Assembly: GCA_029844215.1 (NCBI GenBank)
Contig: CM056728.1
Span: forward strand, 61,667,789 to 61,731,788
Origin: Przewalskia tangutica
Lineage: Eukaryota > Streptophyta > Magnoliopsida > Solanales > Solanaceae
Reading direction: 5' to 3'
Length of the DNA stretch: 64,000 nt
A program made the translations under genes and the position numbers. The notes below the pieces were generated by a model. The model was not told where the DNA came from. It ran no database searches and saw only the letters and a list, made by a program, of their open reading frames with translations. Positions 48,561 to 60,140 of this stretch are shown here, piece by piece. Within the stretch, counting starts at the first letter, position 1; the number at the start of each line of letters is the position of its first letter.

Positions 48561-48749
48561 TGGGAGCCTATCGATGTGCGGCTAGAGAGGAGGGACATGG
48601 TTCGTGATTTGCATCGATTAGCGAGCCTTGGTGTCCGCTTGATTGATTCTCGATAGCAGCTGGGTTAGAGTTCGTGAGGTTGCCGAGTCTTCCATCGCCG
48701 GCGAGGTGAAGAGGCAACAGCTCGAGGATCCAGCTTTGATTCGATATCG

Positions 48750-49690
48750 CGATACGCCTCTTCGTGAGGCAAGCGGTCCTTTGAGGTAGCACCGATGGGG
48801 CGCTAAGGTTTGAGGGCGCATCGTGTGTTCGGATGTTTCGTGACTTCGCAGCAGTGTTCTCGGGAAGCACACAGTACAAGCGTTACTCTATCCATCCGGG
48901 TCGACCAAGATGTACCACGACCTTAGATCTGTATTGGTGGGATGGCTTGAAGAGGACGCTGCAGAGTTCGTAGCTCGCGCCCGTGTTGTCAGCAGGTGAA
49001 GGTAGAGCACCAGAGGCCTGGTGGTTTGTTACAGGCGATAGAGATCCCGACCTGGAAGTGGGAGGTAATCAACATGGACTTCATCACAGGATTACCTCGC
49101 ACTCAGAGGAGACATGATTCTATATGGGTTATCGTCGACAGGCTGACGAAATCAGCCCACTTTCTTCCCGTCAGGACGACTTTTTCGGCTGAGGATTATG
49201 CCAGACTTTACATCCGAGAGATCGTCAGACTACATGGAGTCCCTACTTCGATCATATCAGACAGAGGAGCCCAGTTTACGGCTAACTTCTGGAGGTCCTT
49301 CCAGAGGGGTTTAGGGACGCAGGTGAGCTCGAGCATCGCATTTCATCCACGCATGCACGGACAGCAGAGCGCACTATCCGCACTCTCGAGGATATGTCGC
49401 GAGCTGTGTTATTGACTTTAGTGGTAGTTGGGAGGATCATTTGCCTCTAGTTGAGTTCGCATATAATAATAGCTACCACTCCAAAGATTCGATGGCGCCT
49501 TATGAGGCCTTGTATGGGAGGAAGTGCAGATCGCCTATAGGTTGGTTCGATGTGGGCGAGGACACTAGTGGGACCAGATTTGGTACAGTGCATGGATAAG
49601 TGAAGCTTATCCGAGAGCGCTATCGACACTCGTAGTCGACGTAAGTCGATGCAGATCATCGTCGTCGCGATCTTGAGTTCGAGGTTCATG
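48750..49690 (+). pseudogene. pol: Integrase of F, core well preserved
   Basis: The zinc-binding part is at 48905-49010 (TKMYHDL, WWDGLK, then frameshifted CPCCQQ). The stretch 48996-49340 is clean: INMDFITGLPRTQ with the first Asp, WVIVDRLTKSAHFLPVRTTF, YIREIVRLHGVPTSIISDRG with the second Asp, AQFTANFWRSF. The third catalytic position, in the DGQSERT-like stretch, is lost through small changes near 49360. Sequence after 49415 is degraded but keeps EFAYNNSYHS and APYEALYGRKC near 49450-49530. Confidence 0.88.
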
Positions 49691-50095
49691 ATTGGGTTTT
49701 CCTAAGGTGTGTCACCCACGAAGCGGTGTGATGAGATTCGGAAGAAGGAAGCTCACCCAAGGTACATTGGGCCGCTTCAGATTGTCCGCAGGTAGGCAAG
49801 GTTGCCTACGAGTTGATCTGCCGTCCGATCCGAGGCGGCATCCGTGTTTCACGATCTACGCCGGCGAGATGTATCGGATCCATCTGTGGTGCACCGATTG
49901 ACGATGTCCAGTGACCGAGGCTATCGATGAGGAGATTCCCATAGCGATAGTCGATCGTCGTGTTAGCGCCTGCGACGAAGGACGTGGCTTCCACAAAGTC
50001 TTGTGGCGAACGAGCTCGGGGCGAGATGACATGGGAAGCCGGTGAGGACATGAGGCGGAAGTATCCTCACCTATTCCCACACCTCCGTAATTCAC
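49691..50095 (+). pseudogene. pol: Integrase tail / chromodomain-like region of F
   Basis: Matches 15480-15944 of D: FLKVSPTKGVMRFG-like start, RYIGP, VAYELxLPS, FHDLR (FHVSMLRK), then PIAIVDRRV, LRRKDVAS-like and EDMRRKYPHLF near 50045-50085. Many frameshifts occur. Confidence 0.7.
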
Positions 50096-50231
50096 TTTCC
50101 TACTTGTAAATTTCCATTATCATTTATGCCTAAGTGTTGTTTTGTGGCCGCGTGTGGCATTTGCTAATCGCTTAAACTTCTTCGATAATCGTTGGAAGGA
50201 ACATTCGACGAATGTTTCTACGAGGGGAGAA
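50096..50231 (+). other. 3' UTR, hairpin and polypurine tract of F
   Basis: Short untranslated end with AACATTCG/CGAATGTT at about 50200-50216 and purine tract GAGGGGAGAA before the LTR. Confidence 0.7.
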
Positions 50232-52634
50232 TGTTATACCCGTATTTCCAGTATGTACGTAAGGGAATACGCATTTAAAGACTAGCCTTAAAGATAAGCC
50301 TTGACGTTTCATTTTGTACACAACTCACTAGAAGAATCGCTTTCACTAAACGCTTTCCACACTTCGTAGAGTAAATTCCGGCTATGCCATTTCTTATTTT
50401 TGCGGATTTTTCCGAGAGACGAAACATTTTGGACCAACGGGAGGGCAACACTTGGCACCCTCCCATTGATGGACTTGAATCGTCCATTGACGAAAATGGA
50501 GAAACATTGGCACGCTTTTTGTGCCATGGCACAAGTCAAGGAGTTGGTAGGATATTTGTGTTTAGTTAATCCTCACCCTACACTTGCCTTGCACTTGTCT
50601 TCATCTTGGCCATTGGTTGGCCAAGGCTTGAGCTATAAATACCCCCTTTGATGAAGAGTTCTTCATCCACAAAGTTATCTTCCAAGTCTAAAAATCCTCT
50701 CCTCTCCCTTTGTAGCCATTTCGTCCAAACACCTCCCCCTCCCCTTGTGAAGGTGGCCTTGGCCGAATACCCCCTTAGCCTAGCCAAAAATCTACCCCCC
50801 TCCCTTGGTAGAAAAGTTACCTTCTTGTATCGTTATAATGCCCAAAATACCCTAGCCCAAATACCTTAGTACTTTGTAGAAGTTGTGAAGAACTTCTAAG
50901 GTTCTTGGAGCATACAACTTAGGAGCAAAACCTTGCTCAGGCGCGACTTTTTCTAGGATATTATTGGGCTTACCGAGGTAATAATCCTAACCCTCTTTTG
51001 AATTAGAGAATACTTACTGTTATAGTATAAGAATTAGTATAAATACTTAGAAGTATATCACAGAATAGAATTGAAGTGTTAATCACTTAGAAGGGTTTAA
51101 AAGAAGAATAATCAAACTCATTTACATAGACTGTTTTCATGAGACTTATATATCTCACAGGGTAGGGAAGTGCTGCCCGACTTACCGTAGAATTATGAAC
51201 CCCCTGTTTAGAATGACCTTCAGAGTAGTCTTTAATTGATATCTGTGACTATTATAGGCTGACTCTCTGCGCGCGACATATTCAACTTGGCAGGTGGTTT
51301 TCATTTGAAGGTATGTGATTCTTCCTAAAGCATGATATTTTACAATATAATTACAATGCAATGCCTCACTTAGCTGAATAATACTTACAGAATGCCTCAC
51401 GCTTAAGCTCGAATAATACTTACTGAATGCCTCACGCTTAAGCCCGAATAATAAAGAATCAAAACATTTCAAAAGACTATCGAATCTTATTAATGTAAGA
51501 GAACTAATTGGTTTTTAAAATGCTTAAGAGTTATACTAGCTTTATGGGAAGTAAGTATAACCACTTAAGATTTATAAAAGAAACAAGTTTGCCTATGTGT
51601 TTATAATGGACTTATATTGTGAAAAGAATAATAAAGATGGTTTGATAAGTAGACATGATATGATGCTATGTGTGTTAGTATCTTGTAACGCTTTGTATAG
51701 GTGAGTATCCTTGTTGTGCTTATATTGTTTAAAGATAAGTTGTTATGTTAGTATACTATCACTCACCTCGAGATGATACGGGGTTAAGTCGCCTCCGACG
51801 CGGGGTAGACTCAGCGATGCAGGACCATGATTCGAGAATACCTCATGCGGGTCCAGGGGCCTATGCGAGCTACGAGAGTTCCGTGTTAGTATGCGGGTTA
51901 TACCTCACGCGGTCTGTGTGGCCATGCGACAATGAGTCCAGACGATTTACGCCGAGGAGTAGCTACCTCGACGCGGGTTATACCTCATGCGGGCCTACGT
52001 GAGTGGCCTATGCGGACTCGGAGTTCAGGATTAGGCTCGCAGACGATGATAGGGCGAGTGGCCCTGCTTTCGATCATTCGCAGCCTAGACAAGACTCATT
52101 ACGCTTACCTATTGTTGCTCTTGTTTGTGATGTGGCACTATGCGGTTTCTCGTTGTTTCATACATATTTGTAAACTGGTTTTAAAAATGATATGTTTCAT
52201 TTGAGTACTTTACGCTTTCGCATACTTAGTACTGTTATCGACCTCCTTCGGGCTGCGTCATGCCGCAGTAAGGGCAAGCAGTGTTAGATCCGCATTCCTA
52301 GGATCTCTACGTTGGTGCCGGAGCTCCATCTCTTCCGAGGCTCTACTTTTGGTATGATCTCCCGTTGTAGATAGTTTTGTATGCCAGGTATGGCGGGCCC
52401 CGTCCCGCCATAGTTGTATATTTTCTTAGAGGTCTCAGAGTCATGTTATGCGATGCCGGATGTAATCGCTGAACTATGATTATATATATATATGCCGAAA
52501 TGCGGTGTTTTTCTCACATAAATCGTGTCTTATTTTATAAATCGTTTCATGTCTTGTTATATATTTCACGATTTCTCGATGTATGACTACTTGGGTGCCG
52601 GTAAGGCACGACCACGCCCCGAACGGTCGTGACA
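50232..52634 (+). repeat. 3' LTR of F, 2403 bp
   Basis: TGTTATACCCGTATTTCC to GGTCGTGACA, then TCGAT. It is 39 bases longer than its 5' partner through many scattered small indels, mainly in GC-rich motifs. Confidence 0.92.
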
Positions 52635-53347
52635 TCGATCCTCCATACTAGCTACTAATGCGGAACATACCGCCAATGAGTCGAACTCACATTGTACTCC
52701 CGAATCAGACGCCTGCTCGCCAACATCAAAAACTGTTTACCGAGCCCTCCTCATCCGCGAGGCAAGAAATGTGCCGGAAGGCCCCAAAACTCGTCCCAAA
52801 CGGCTGGAAGTGCCTTCTCTCCCCGGGACAGCTCCCACGAAGCCACCCAGTCGACTGCGGTATCACGCAGCCGATGCCCACCTAGGCCCACTGACTCGGT
52901 CTCCGAAGCCTTGATCCCTCTCATGATCCGTCAGAATCGCTTGGATGAACTCCTCGCGGATCATCCTCGTGCCTCGACCCGTAGAACTCGCGGGCTACAT
53001 CTCGTAAAGTCCTCGTAGCCTCAAACTATCCGATCTAGGGTGAACCATCGGCATCGAACCTGGGCGCTGCGTCCGGCCTATCCTCATATCTGCCACGACT
53101 CGCCGGCGAATCGGGCCATCTCCTTGTAACCCATCTCTTCTCGCCTGCATCGCGTGACTGGAGGCTCGTGTATCAGAGTCTCGCAGCCCACCGCTGCGCT
53201 CTAAACTCGCTGGTCTTTGGCGTCGCGAAACCCGCCGCCGGAAGCATCGTCGTGCATCGATCGCTCGCGCCTCGCACTTCTCCTCAGTATCCCACTAGCG
53301 CCTCTCGGCCGCCTTGCCCGTCTGGGCACAGGTTTACGCGGAGGCAT
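52635..53347 (-). pseudogene. gag: Broken gag of X, N-terminal part
   Basis: Minus strand start at 53347 (MPPRK-like after GAGGCAT). The stretch back to 52635 covers the proline-rich N-terminus, the YGSRxEDDPxEFI region near 52960-52990 and the linker up to VEFDSLAVCSALVAS-like sequence, then meets F. With 42475-42995 it makes one gag of about 1230 bases. TCGAT at 52635-52639 is the duplication caused by F. Confidence 0.8.
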
Positions 53348-53537
53348 AACTGGTAAAGGAAAGGAATACGTCAGAGGGGTTCAACTTATCACACAGCTCT
53401 AAGGCACGATCTCAGAATGAGAAGAATGGAAACCAATCCTAAATGTCCTGCAGCCTCCTGATTATAGATGTGGTGCACAACACACCGATAATCAAGACTC
53501 TACTAGACACGTCAGAGACACTTTCCGAGGATTAATC
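53348..53537 (-). other. 5' leader of X
   Basis: Untranslated leader between PBS and gag. CACGATCTCAGAATGAG and AACCAATCCTAAATGTCCT are conserved in A, B and C, and in the reverse complement in D, E, F and Z. Confidence 0.65.
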
Positions 53538-53548
53538 GCTCGATACCA
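53538..53548 (-). other. Primer binding site of X (altered)
   Basis: Minus strand TGGTATCGAGC, four bases from the LTR edge at 53553. Confidence 0.75.
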
Positions 53549-53552
53549 CTTT

Positions 53553-56429
53553 TGTCACGACCGAACCGGGCGTGATCGTGCCTTACCCGCACCCAAGTAG
53601 TCATACATCGTAGAAAATCAGCGGAACATAAAAACAAGACATGAAGCAAGAGATATTATATATAAACAAAGCAACCAAAATAATTTGCCTTCAAGATATT
53701 AATACATAAAACCGAACAGCTTTAATCCTTTTTACAACCTCGCCACAACAAAGATTATGCACCTCTAAGATTTACAACAACTATGACGGACGTGGCCCGC
53801 CATACCCCTGAATGTACAAGAACCTACAACTCAGGGAACACATACCAAAGATAAGCCTCCGAAGGAACGGAGCTTCCCAATACGCTGAAAGGTGATCCTA
53901 AAAGCGGGGATCGACAGCCAATGTACTTCTACCTGCGGCATGAACGCAGCCCCCCGAAGGAGGTCAGTACAACAGGTACCAAGTATGTGAAACTGAAAAT
54001 ACTGCAGTTAAATCATAACAGTCTATATAAAGCAGGAGACATGTATGATAACCAAAATACAGTACGCAACGTAAAAGCAGTCAAGTCAGGGACTCACGCC
54101 CTCAAAGTCATCACTCAAATACAACTATGGGTCTCACGCCCACAACATCAATCATGTTCGCATCATGGCCACATGCCCCCAGTGCAGACGGTGTAGACAT
54201 GCCCATGATGCAACAATAATAACAATGCCGCATGGCCACATGCCCCCGGAATTCTGCATCGGTGTAGACATGTCCATGTAACATCAACAACAATATATCG
54301 GGTGATCAACCCTGCCGCATGGCCACATGCCCCGACTGCAGACGGTGTAGACATGTCCATGGAAGTTCTCAACAAGTCAACCGGCCCTCCAACGAGAGGC
54401 GCGGTAGCATAAAAACACAATTCTACAACAAAGGCTATCACAACTAGCATAGGCGAGTTACACAACAACAAGCATAGGCAAGTTATACAACAACAAGTAT
54501 AGGCAAGTTATACACAACTCAAGGTACTTCCATTTTATATCAAAGTCCGGGTTTTAACCCCAAAGTACTACGTACGTTAAATTCCTTTTACAGAGATCCA
54601 TTCCTTTTATAAAAGTCACCTGATACCCGTAGTATAAAAATAGAGTGACTTACATTTTTAGGTAAATCAAAACACTTCTCTTTTTAAAGTCGAGTTACCA
54701 CATTAAAACCAATGATAAAACCCTTCTTTGTTTTCATAAAGTCGTTATAACTAACTTCCCATAAAGCTGTTATAACACTTTATGTTTTTAAACCATTTTA
54801 AGACAAAACAATGCCTTCCTTTTCCCTAGAGTTCCAGTTTGCCTAATTTCAATTACTCCAGTTTCTTTACTTTAGAAAAGTTTCATAGTTCAATGTTTTA
54901 ATCTCTTTTAAACAATTGAGTAACATAGGCCATATGTGTGAGCAGTTTATTCTTGTTTATAACCATTTATTTAAAACAGCCATGATCTAGAAAATGTAAT
55001 ATCATTTTGTCTCATCTTAGCTTCTATGCAGATGGAGGTTTCTACTGGTTTTAATAATACTTCATTATTCGTTACATTTTCCTTTATTAACGCTGCAGTG
55101 GTTTGTCGATACTCATTCTGATTCCCGAAATCAGTAAAACATTATTCCTTTTTAAAAACCAAGTACTCATTACTCACGAATGAGGCTTCATACAAACATC
55201 CATATTAATTCAGTTAAGTCTCTTATCTTCTAGAATCAGTAAACCATTTTCCTTACCTCTCTTAAGACGTTATACCTAACTCCCCATAAAGCTAGTATAA
55301 CTCTTTTAAAACCAAGTACTCTTCTTTCAAAAAGGTTTATTAATTCTTTTGAAATACTTCAAGATTCTTTATTATTCAGGCTTAAGTCAAAGACATTGCC
55401 ACACGTACGTCTACCGTACTATATATATATATTCATGCTCAAGAGTATAGGAAGAATCACATACCTCGCGACGATTATCGACTATAAGCAAAACGCTCCA
55501 CGGCTATAACCCGGCTAGCCTTGTCCACCTTCTAAGTAGCACATGCTACTTGCAAAACATTCAACCAATAAAGGTTATCATCCATCAGAATGTCTACCCC
55601 ATGTAAGTACAGTTAAACTTCTACTTATATTCTTCTGATGTGATTTCAGTTTAAGTCTTTTCTGTAATATCCTTCTATTACAGTTCAATTCTCTTCTATG
55701 AATCTTATATTCATTTCTATACTACCATAGTATGTAATTTCCAATTACAATAGAAGGACAGTAGTATTTACCTCGATGAGCCCAAAATTATCCGAGTTTT
55801 AAAGTCCCTCCTGAGCAACGCTTAGCTACTCCGAGTGCTCCAATCCGCTCCAAACAACCCTTAGAAGTTCTAACCAACTTCTACTTAAATACTTCAACTA
55901 TCAATGAAGATTTTCCTTAGGGTTTCGTTTAGTGGCTAAAGAAAGTATAATAGTATTTTCTGGGCTTTTGTATAAGTGCAACCTTGGGAATACTACAAGG
56001 TATTTGGGCCAAGGTTTTTGGGCATTATAACAATACTAGGAGAGCATTTCTATACCACAACAAGGGGTATTATACAAAAACAACTAGGCTAGGGGGGGGT
56101 ACCCCTCGGCTAGGGCACCACAAAGGGGAGGGAAAAGCTCTCGCCAAGGCTTCAAAAGAGGGGGGAGATGCCCTTGGACGAAATATCAAGAGGGAGGGAG
56201 TATTGTGAGACTTAGAAAGATTGCTCAAGTTTTGGATGAAGAAAGTCTTCAACTTAGAGGGGTATTTATAGGTCAAGCAAAGGCCAACCAATGGCCAAGA
56301 TCCATCCAAGTGTAAGGCAAGTGTAGGGCTAGATTTCAACCATGTGGACCTTATCCATCTACCACACCAACTTGCACAAATATCCTACCTAACCCAAGGC
56401 ACCAAAAATGTGCCATTGCCTTGTTTCTT
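53553..56429 (-). repeat. 5' LTR of X (partial, cut by Y)
   Basis: TGTCACGACCGAACC at 53553; it matches 29782-32612 of the X 3' LTR, including the module at 54944-55140 and the TATA box at 56259-56271. It stops at GCCTTGTTTCTT, where Y begins. The last roughly 270 bases should lie right of the window. Confidence 0.88.
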
Positions 56430-57757
56430 TGTCACGACCGAACCGTTCAGGATCGTGCCTTACCCCGGGCACCCTAGTGATACAACATCAGAGAAAAACC
56501 AGCGGAAATAAAAACTTTTGAACATATAAATAAATATGGATCAAGATGAAAGAAAACAGGCCAACCAAAGCGGTTTCCTTTCAACATATATATATATATA
56601 AACATTTGAACAGTTACAATCCTTACAACCCGCCACAACAAAGGTACTGCACTTAAGATTTATACAACAACTATGACGGAACGGTTCGCCATACCTGAAT
56701 GTACAAGAACCTACAAACATCGTGGTAACATACCAAAGATAAGCCTCAAGGAACGGAGCTTCCAAGACGCGAAAGGTGATCCTAAGCGGGGATCGACACC
56801 GATGTACCTCTACTGCGCAGATGAACGCAGCCCAGAAGGAGGTCGATAACAGTACTAAGTATGTGAATCAGAAAATATCAGAAATGAAATCATAGCAGCT
56901 ATATAAAGCAGAGACATGTATGATAACCAAACTACAAGACACAACATATAAACAAATATATCAAGTCGGGACTCACGCTCCAAATCATCACTCGTGCCCG
57001 TGGAATTCCTTCCTCACCGCCGGCAGTCTATGATATGATAACAACAAGACAACAATCCAAATGGGAGCATACCCGTGCGCTACGCATCGTGTCAGTATGT
57101 CCAAACACTAAGACAACATTCCAAATGGAAGCATACCCGTGCGCTACGCATCGTGTCAGTACGTCCAAAGGGAAACAATAAGACAGCATTCCAAATGGAA
57201 GCATACCCGTGCGCTACGCATCGTGTCAGTATGTCCAAAAGGAAACAACAAGGCGGCAATCAAAATGGAAGCATACCCGTGAGCTACGCATCGTGTCAGT
57301 ATGTCCAAAGCGATTTAGCAAAAGTAACACTATCAACAGGAACGTACCCGTGGAATTTCTCCGTCACTGCCGGCACGTCCAAGTAAGTTCTCAACAAGTC
57401 AACCGACCCTCCATCGAGACGCCAGAGTATAGAAACACAATTCTTGCACAACAAAGGCTATCACAACAAGCATAGGCAAGTTTCACAACAACAAGCATAG
57501 GCAAGTTTCACAACAACAAGCATAGGCAAGTTATACACAACTCAACGTACTTTCATTTTATGCCAAAGTCCGGGTTTTAACCCTAAAGTACTACGTACGT
57601 TAAATTCCTTTTAAAGAGATCCATTCCTTTTATAAAAGTCACCCGATACCCGTAGTATAAAAATAGAGTGACTCACATTTTTAGGTAAACCAAAACACTT
57701 CTCTTTTTAAAGTCGAGTTACCACATTAAAACCAATGATAAAACCCTTCTTTGTTTT
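56430..57757 (-). repeat. LTR of element Y (partial, cut by Z)
   Basis: Starts TGTCACGACCGAACCG at 56430, inside the X LTR, with left flank TTCTT as expected target duplication. It covers the R-U5 side of an E/X-type LTR and stops at 57757, where Z begins. No internal region is seen, so a solo LTR or a full element cannot be told apart. Confidence 0.78.
57048..57312 (-). repeat. Minisatellite in Y LTR, four units
   Basis: Units of about 61-70 bases with AATGGAAGCATACCCGTG, CTACGCATCGTGTCAGTA and TGTCCAAA. Diverged units occur in A (2773-2890) and C (28445-28580, 18880-18990). Confidence 0.85.
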
Positions 57758-57973
57758 TGTTATACCCCGTATTTCCAGAGTATGTACGTGGAGACGTACG
57801 TACGAAAATTTGAGACTTAAAGTTTGGCATAGGTTCGAAATTTGTGCACAACACCCGATTAGAGTCGTTTTTCGACGAAACGTTTTACAGAGCTTGCGTA
57901 GGGAAAATTCCGGCTATGTCGTTTTGTATTTTTGCGGATTTTTCCGAGCGACGGAACATTTTTGGGCCAACGA

Positions 57974-57995
57974 GAGGGTGACACTTGTCACCCTC
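57974..57995 (+). promoter_or_regulatory. Perfect 10-bp inverted repeat in U3 of Z
   Basis: GAGGGTGACA and TGTCACCCTC separated by CT, about 200 bases upstream of the TATA box. Homologous positions in A and C read GTGACACGTGTC with a G-box CACGTG core. D, E, F and S keep imperfect forms. Confidence 0.6.
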
Positions 57996-58176
57996 AAGTG
58001 GACGCCTTAGGGGCGGTTTGGCCTTGGCCGATTGGTGCCATGTTTTGTGCAATGTTTTGTGCAATGTTTTGTGGCTTGTTTTGTGGAGTAGGGACTAGGG
58101 GGCACTTGGGCACATCTTGGCCTTACACTTGCCTTGCACATGGCTTAATCTTGGCCATTGGTTGGCTTTTGGTTTT

Positions 58177-58190
58177 CCTATAAATACCCC
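58177..58190 (+). promoter_or_regulatory. TATA box of Z 5' LTR
   Basis: CCTATAAATACCCC, 420 bases into the LTR. CCATTGGTTGG lies about 20 bases upstream. Transcription would start near 58210, leaving some 2.9 kb of R-U5 before the PBS. Copy at 63841-63854. Confidence 0.72.
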
Positions 58191-60140
58191 CCCTTAGTGA
58201 TGAACTTATTCATCCACTCCTCACTTTGTCTAAGCCTTGAAAACTCTCCCTCCCCTCTTGAGTTGTTCTCGTCCTAAGCCTTCGCCTCCCCTCCCCTTGG
58301 GTGGCCTTGTGGCCGAGCTTCCCCTTCCCCTTAGTAGTGTTGGTAGGGTACCCCCCCCTAGCCTAGTTGTTTCGTATAATACACCCCCTCGTGGTAGAAG
58401 TATTCTCCAAGTATTGTTATAATGCCCAAAAATACCTTAGCCTTTACCTTGTAGTATTCCAAAAGTTACCTCTATACGTAGAGCCCGGAAATACTACCTT
58501 TTGTCCTTTTAGTCTCAAACCGAAACCCTAAGGAAATCTTCATAGTTGGTTGAAGTATTTAAGTAGAAGTTGGTTAGAACTTCTAAGGGTTGTTTGGAGC
58601 GGATTGGAGCGCACGGAGTTGGAGCTAAACCTTGCTCAGGATCGACTTTTATCTCGGATAATTTTGGGCTTATCGAGGTAAATAATCTTGTCCCCTTATT
58701 GTAATTGGAAATTACATGTTGTAGGATTATATAGTTGAAGTATACTATATATAGAACTGAACATAGCTTTGCGGCAATGTCTTTTGACTTAAGCCTGAAT
58801 ATATATAAAGAAGAGAACTGAACTGTAATTACATAGGACTGTATTACAGTAGACTTGTGGTATTACTGTATAGTAGAATTGTATACGTCCGGTTAGACGT
58901 ATAAACCCCCCCCCCTGGTTGGCTTGGTAGCCGGCCTCGATAGAGGAGGAGATTTACGCTGTTGCGGGGGGGGGGAGGTGCTGCCGAATTTTCTGTAGAA
59001 TGTGGAACCGTGCGGTTAGAAGTTAATAGACGTTTGTGGCCTTATAGGTGGGAGTACTACGAGTAGCGTATTCTACTTGAAGAGTGGAAACGGCTAGCCG
59101 TTCTGATCTTGTGGAGCGTTTTGCTTATTGTCGATACTCGTCGCGAGGTATGTGAACCTCTTCCTATCCTTCTAGCATGATGCTTTGTAAACTATGTAGT
59201 ACGGTAGACGTACATGTGTTAAATGAGTTGGTTGGTTTAAAACATAGGGTGTTATAATAGCTTTATGGGAAGTTAGTTATAACGACTCTATGTAGGTAAA
59301 AGATTGGTTTATTGATTGTAGAAGTTAAGAGACTTGATCTTGAAAGATAAGAGACTTAACTTGTTTTACTTGGTTATTAACATTTTGTTAAATGTGTTGT
59401 GAAACCTCATTCGCGAGTAATGAGTACTTGGTTTTAAAAAGAATAATGTTTTATTGATTTCGGAAATGAGAATAAGTGTCGAACAAACCACAGCAGCGCT
59501 AATAAAGGAAAGTGTATTGACAAATAACTAATTGTTATTAAAACCAGTAGAAACCTCCATCTGCATAGAAGCTAAGATAAGACAAAATTGTATTACATTT
59601 CCTAGATCATGGTCATTGTAACAAGATTGTTGTAAACAAGAATAAACGGCTCACGTACAAGACTTATGTTACTCAATTGTTTTAAAAGAGATTAAAACTA
59701 TGAGTTATGAAACCTTTTTAAAATAAGAAACTGGAGCATTTGAAATTAGGCAAACTTGAACGTTTGGAAAATAATGTTGTTACTCGATTTTACAAAGGGA
59801 AGTATTTTGGTTTACTTAAAAAGATAGTCACTCTATACTACGGGTATTATGTGACTTTTGTGAAAGGAATGGATCTCTTAAAGAGGATTTTAATGTACGT
59901 AGTACTTTAGGGTTAAAACCCGGACTTTGATATAAAATGGAAGTACCTTGAGTTGTGTGTAACTTGCCTATGCCTGTTGTTGTGTAACTCGCCTATGCTT
60001 GTTGTGATAGCCTTTGTTGTGCAAGTGTTGATATCAGGTGACTTCTTGGGAAGGAGTGGATCTTTTTATAAAAGTCTAGAAGTATGGTAATTTGCTTGAG
60101 CTTGTTTGTGATAGCCTGGTTGTGCGGTATATTGTTGTTG

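Larger units (their letters stand above)
42996..52634 (+). mobile_element. Element F: complete gag-pol chromovirus-like element, TSD TCGAT
   Basis: 5' LTR 42996-45359, internal 45360-50231, 3' LTR 50232-52634. Flanked by TCGAT at 42991-42995 and 52635-52639. Order gag, protease, RT, RNase H, integrase, chromodomain-like tail as in D. It is inserted in the gag of X, opposite orientation. All coding regions are frameshifted, more heavily than D except in integrase. Confidence 0.93.
29782..56429 (-). mobile_element. Element X: gag-only Ty3/gypsy element, split by E and F, cut by Y
   Basis: Segments: 3' LTR 29782-32882; internal 32883-33431, 42116-42995 and 52635-53552; 5' LTR 53553-56429. The halves rejoin across E and F: across F, the broken gag reads continuously from TATTACAGGGC to GGATCGAGTGC on the minus strand. 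Left flank TAGCC (29777-29781) should be the target duplication. There is no pol. Its LTRs closely resemble those of E. Confidence 0.87.

Noticed and set aside
57932..58183. An 83-codon open frame repeated exactly at 63596-63847
   Set aside because: It lies in U3 of the two LTRs of Z, crosses the palindrome and approaches the TATA box. The identity comes from LTR identity, not from a conserved protein.
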